Assembly: GCA_027009095.1 (NCBI GenBank)
Contig: JALVDG010000012.1
Coordinates: forward strand, 1 to 5,981
DNA: 5,981 nt
Direction of reading: 5' to 3'
Source: Thiotrichaceae bacterium
GTDB taxonomy: Bacteria > Pseudomonadota > Gammaproteobacteria > Thiotrichales > Thiotrichaceae
The notes beneath the pieces were generated by a model, which did not search any database, was not told where the DNA came from, and worked only from the letters and a program-made list of their open reading frames with translations. Each line of letters begins with the position of its first letter. Position 1 is the stretch's first letter. Made by a program: the position numbers and the translations under genes. This document shows, one piece after another, positions 5,860-5,981 of this stretch.

Positions 5860-5878
5860 GGATACTATGCAAGTATTC
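5860..5878. repeat. Short inverted repeat
   Basis: GGATACT (5860-5866) and AGTATTC (5872-5878) pair over seven positions, one G-U, around ATGCA. No T-run follows and no gene is close by. The remaining sequence up to 5955 holds nothing else I can support. Confidence 0.3.
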
Positions 5879-5955
5879 GTGGAATAAATGAAAAATGGGT
5901 AAAAAAATATTCCCTTTTATGCTTTGTCTGAAAATCAAGCTAATGGTAACTACTT

Positions 5956-5980
5956 AGCATAATCAGTTACTGATTATGCT
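5956..5980. repeat. Perfect 11-bp inverted repeat at the window edge
   Basis: AGCATAATCAG (5956-5966) and CTGATTATGCT (5970-5980) are perfect complements around TTA. It could be the stem of a bidirectional terminator, an element end or a protein-binding dyad. What follows lies outside the window, so these cannot be told apart. Confidence 0.55.
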
Positions 5981-5981
5981 G

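Noticed and set aside
5896..5958. Short frame MGKKIFPFMLCLKIKLMVTT near the right edge
   Set aside because: Only 20 codons, no clear ribosome binding site and no recognisable similarity; chance in AT-rich DNA is sufficient.

Overview
This AT-rich window looks chromosomal and comes from a low-GC gammaproteobacterium. The DUF58 protein resembles Pseudomonas-type homologues along its length, down to a C-terminus ending in RSGVL, so a low-GC member of the Pseudomonadales is a reasonable guess. The species cannot be fixed from sequence alone. All confident genes lie on the plus strand.

Left part (2-2904): the end of an operon made of a DUF4350 membrane protein (5' end cut by the window), a MoxR-family AAA+ ATPase and a DUF58 membrane protein with a vWA-like fold. 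The first two overlap by ATGA. The third follows after 63 bp in the same frame, separated by one TAA. Such sets are thought to work as a chaperone-like ATPase acting with a membrane-anchored vWA partner, but their substrate is generally unknown.

Middle (2905-4860): a good -10 box precedes pyrD (class 2 dihydroorotate dehydrogenase, best started at the GTG at 3007). folP (dihydropteroate synthase) follows, with its ribosome binding site inside the last codons of pyrD. The pair joins pyrimidine and folate biosynthesis on one probable transcript. This is not the common ftsH-folP-glmM setting of folP.

Right part (4861-5981): an accessory, decayed stretch. It holds a 44-codon minus-strand reading frame of unknown meaning and a block of back-to-back hairpins (about 5146-5304) that could be the right end or RNA scaffold of an IS200/IS605-type element. 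Directly after the block comes the 3' half of a PcfJ-like gene, which has lost its 5' part and carries a frame break at a run of six A. An AT-rich terminator-like hairpin and, at the window edge, a perfect 11-bp inverted repeat complete it.

No clearly new system is visible. The parts most worth a second look are the hairpin block with its junction into the pcfJ remnant, the pyrD leader, and the folP context.
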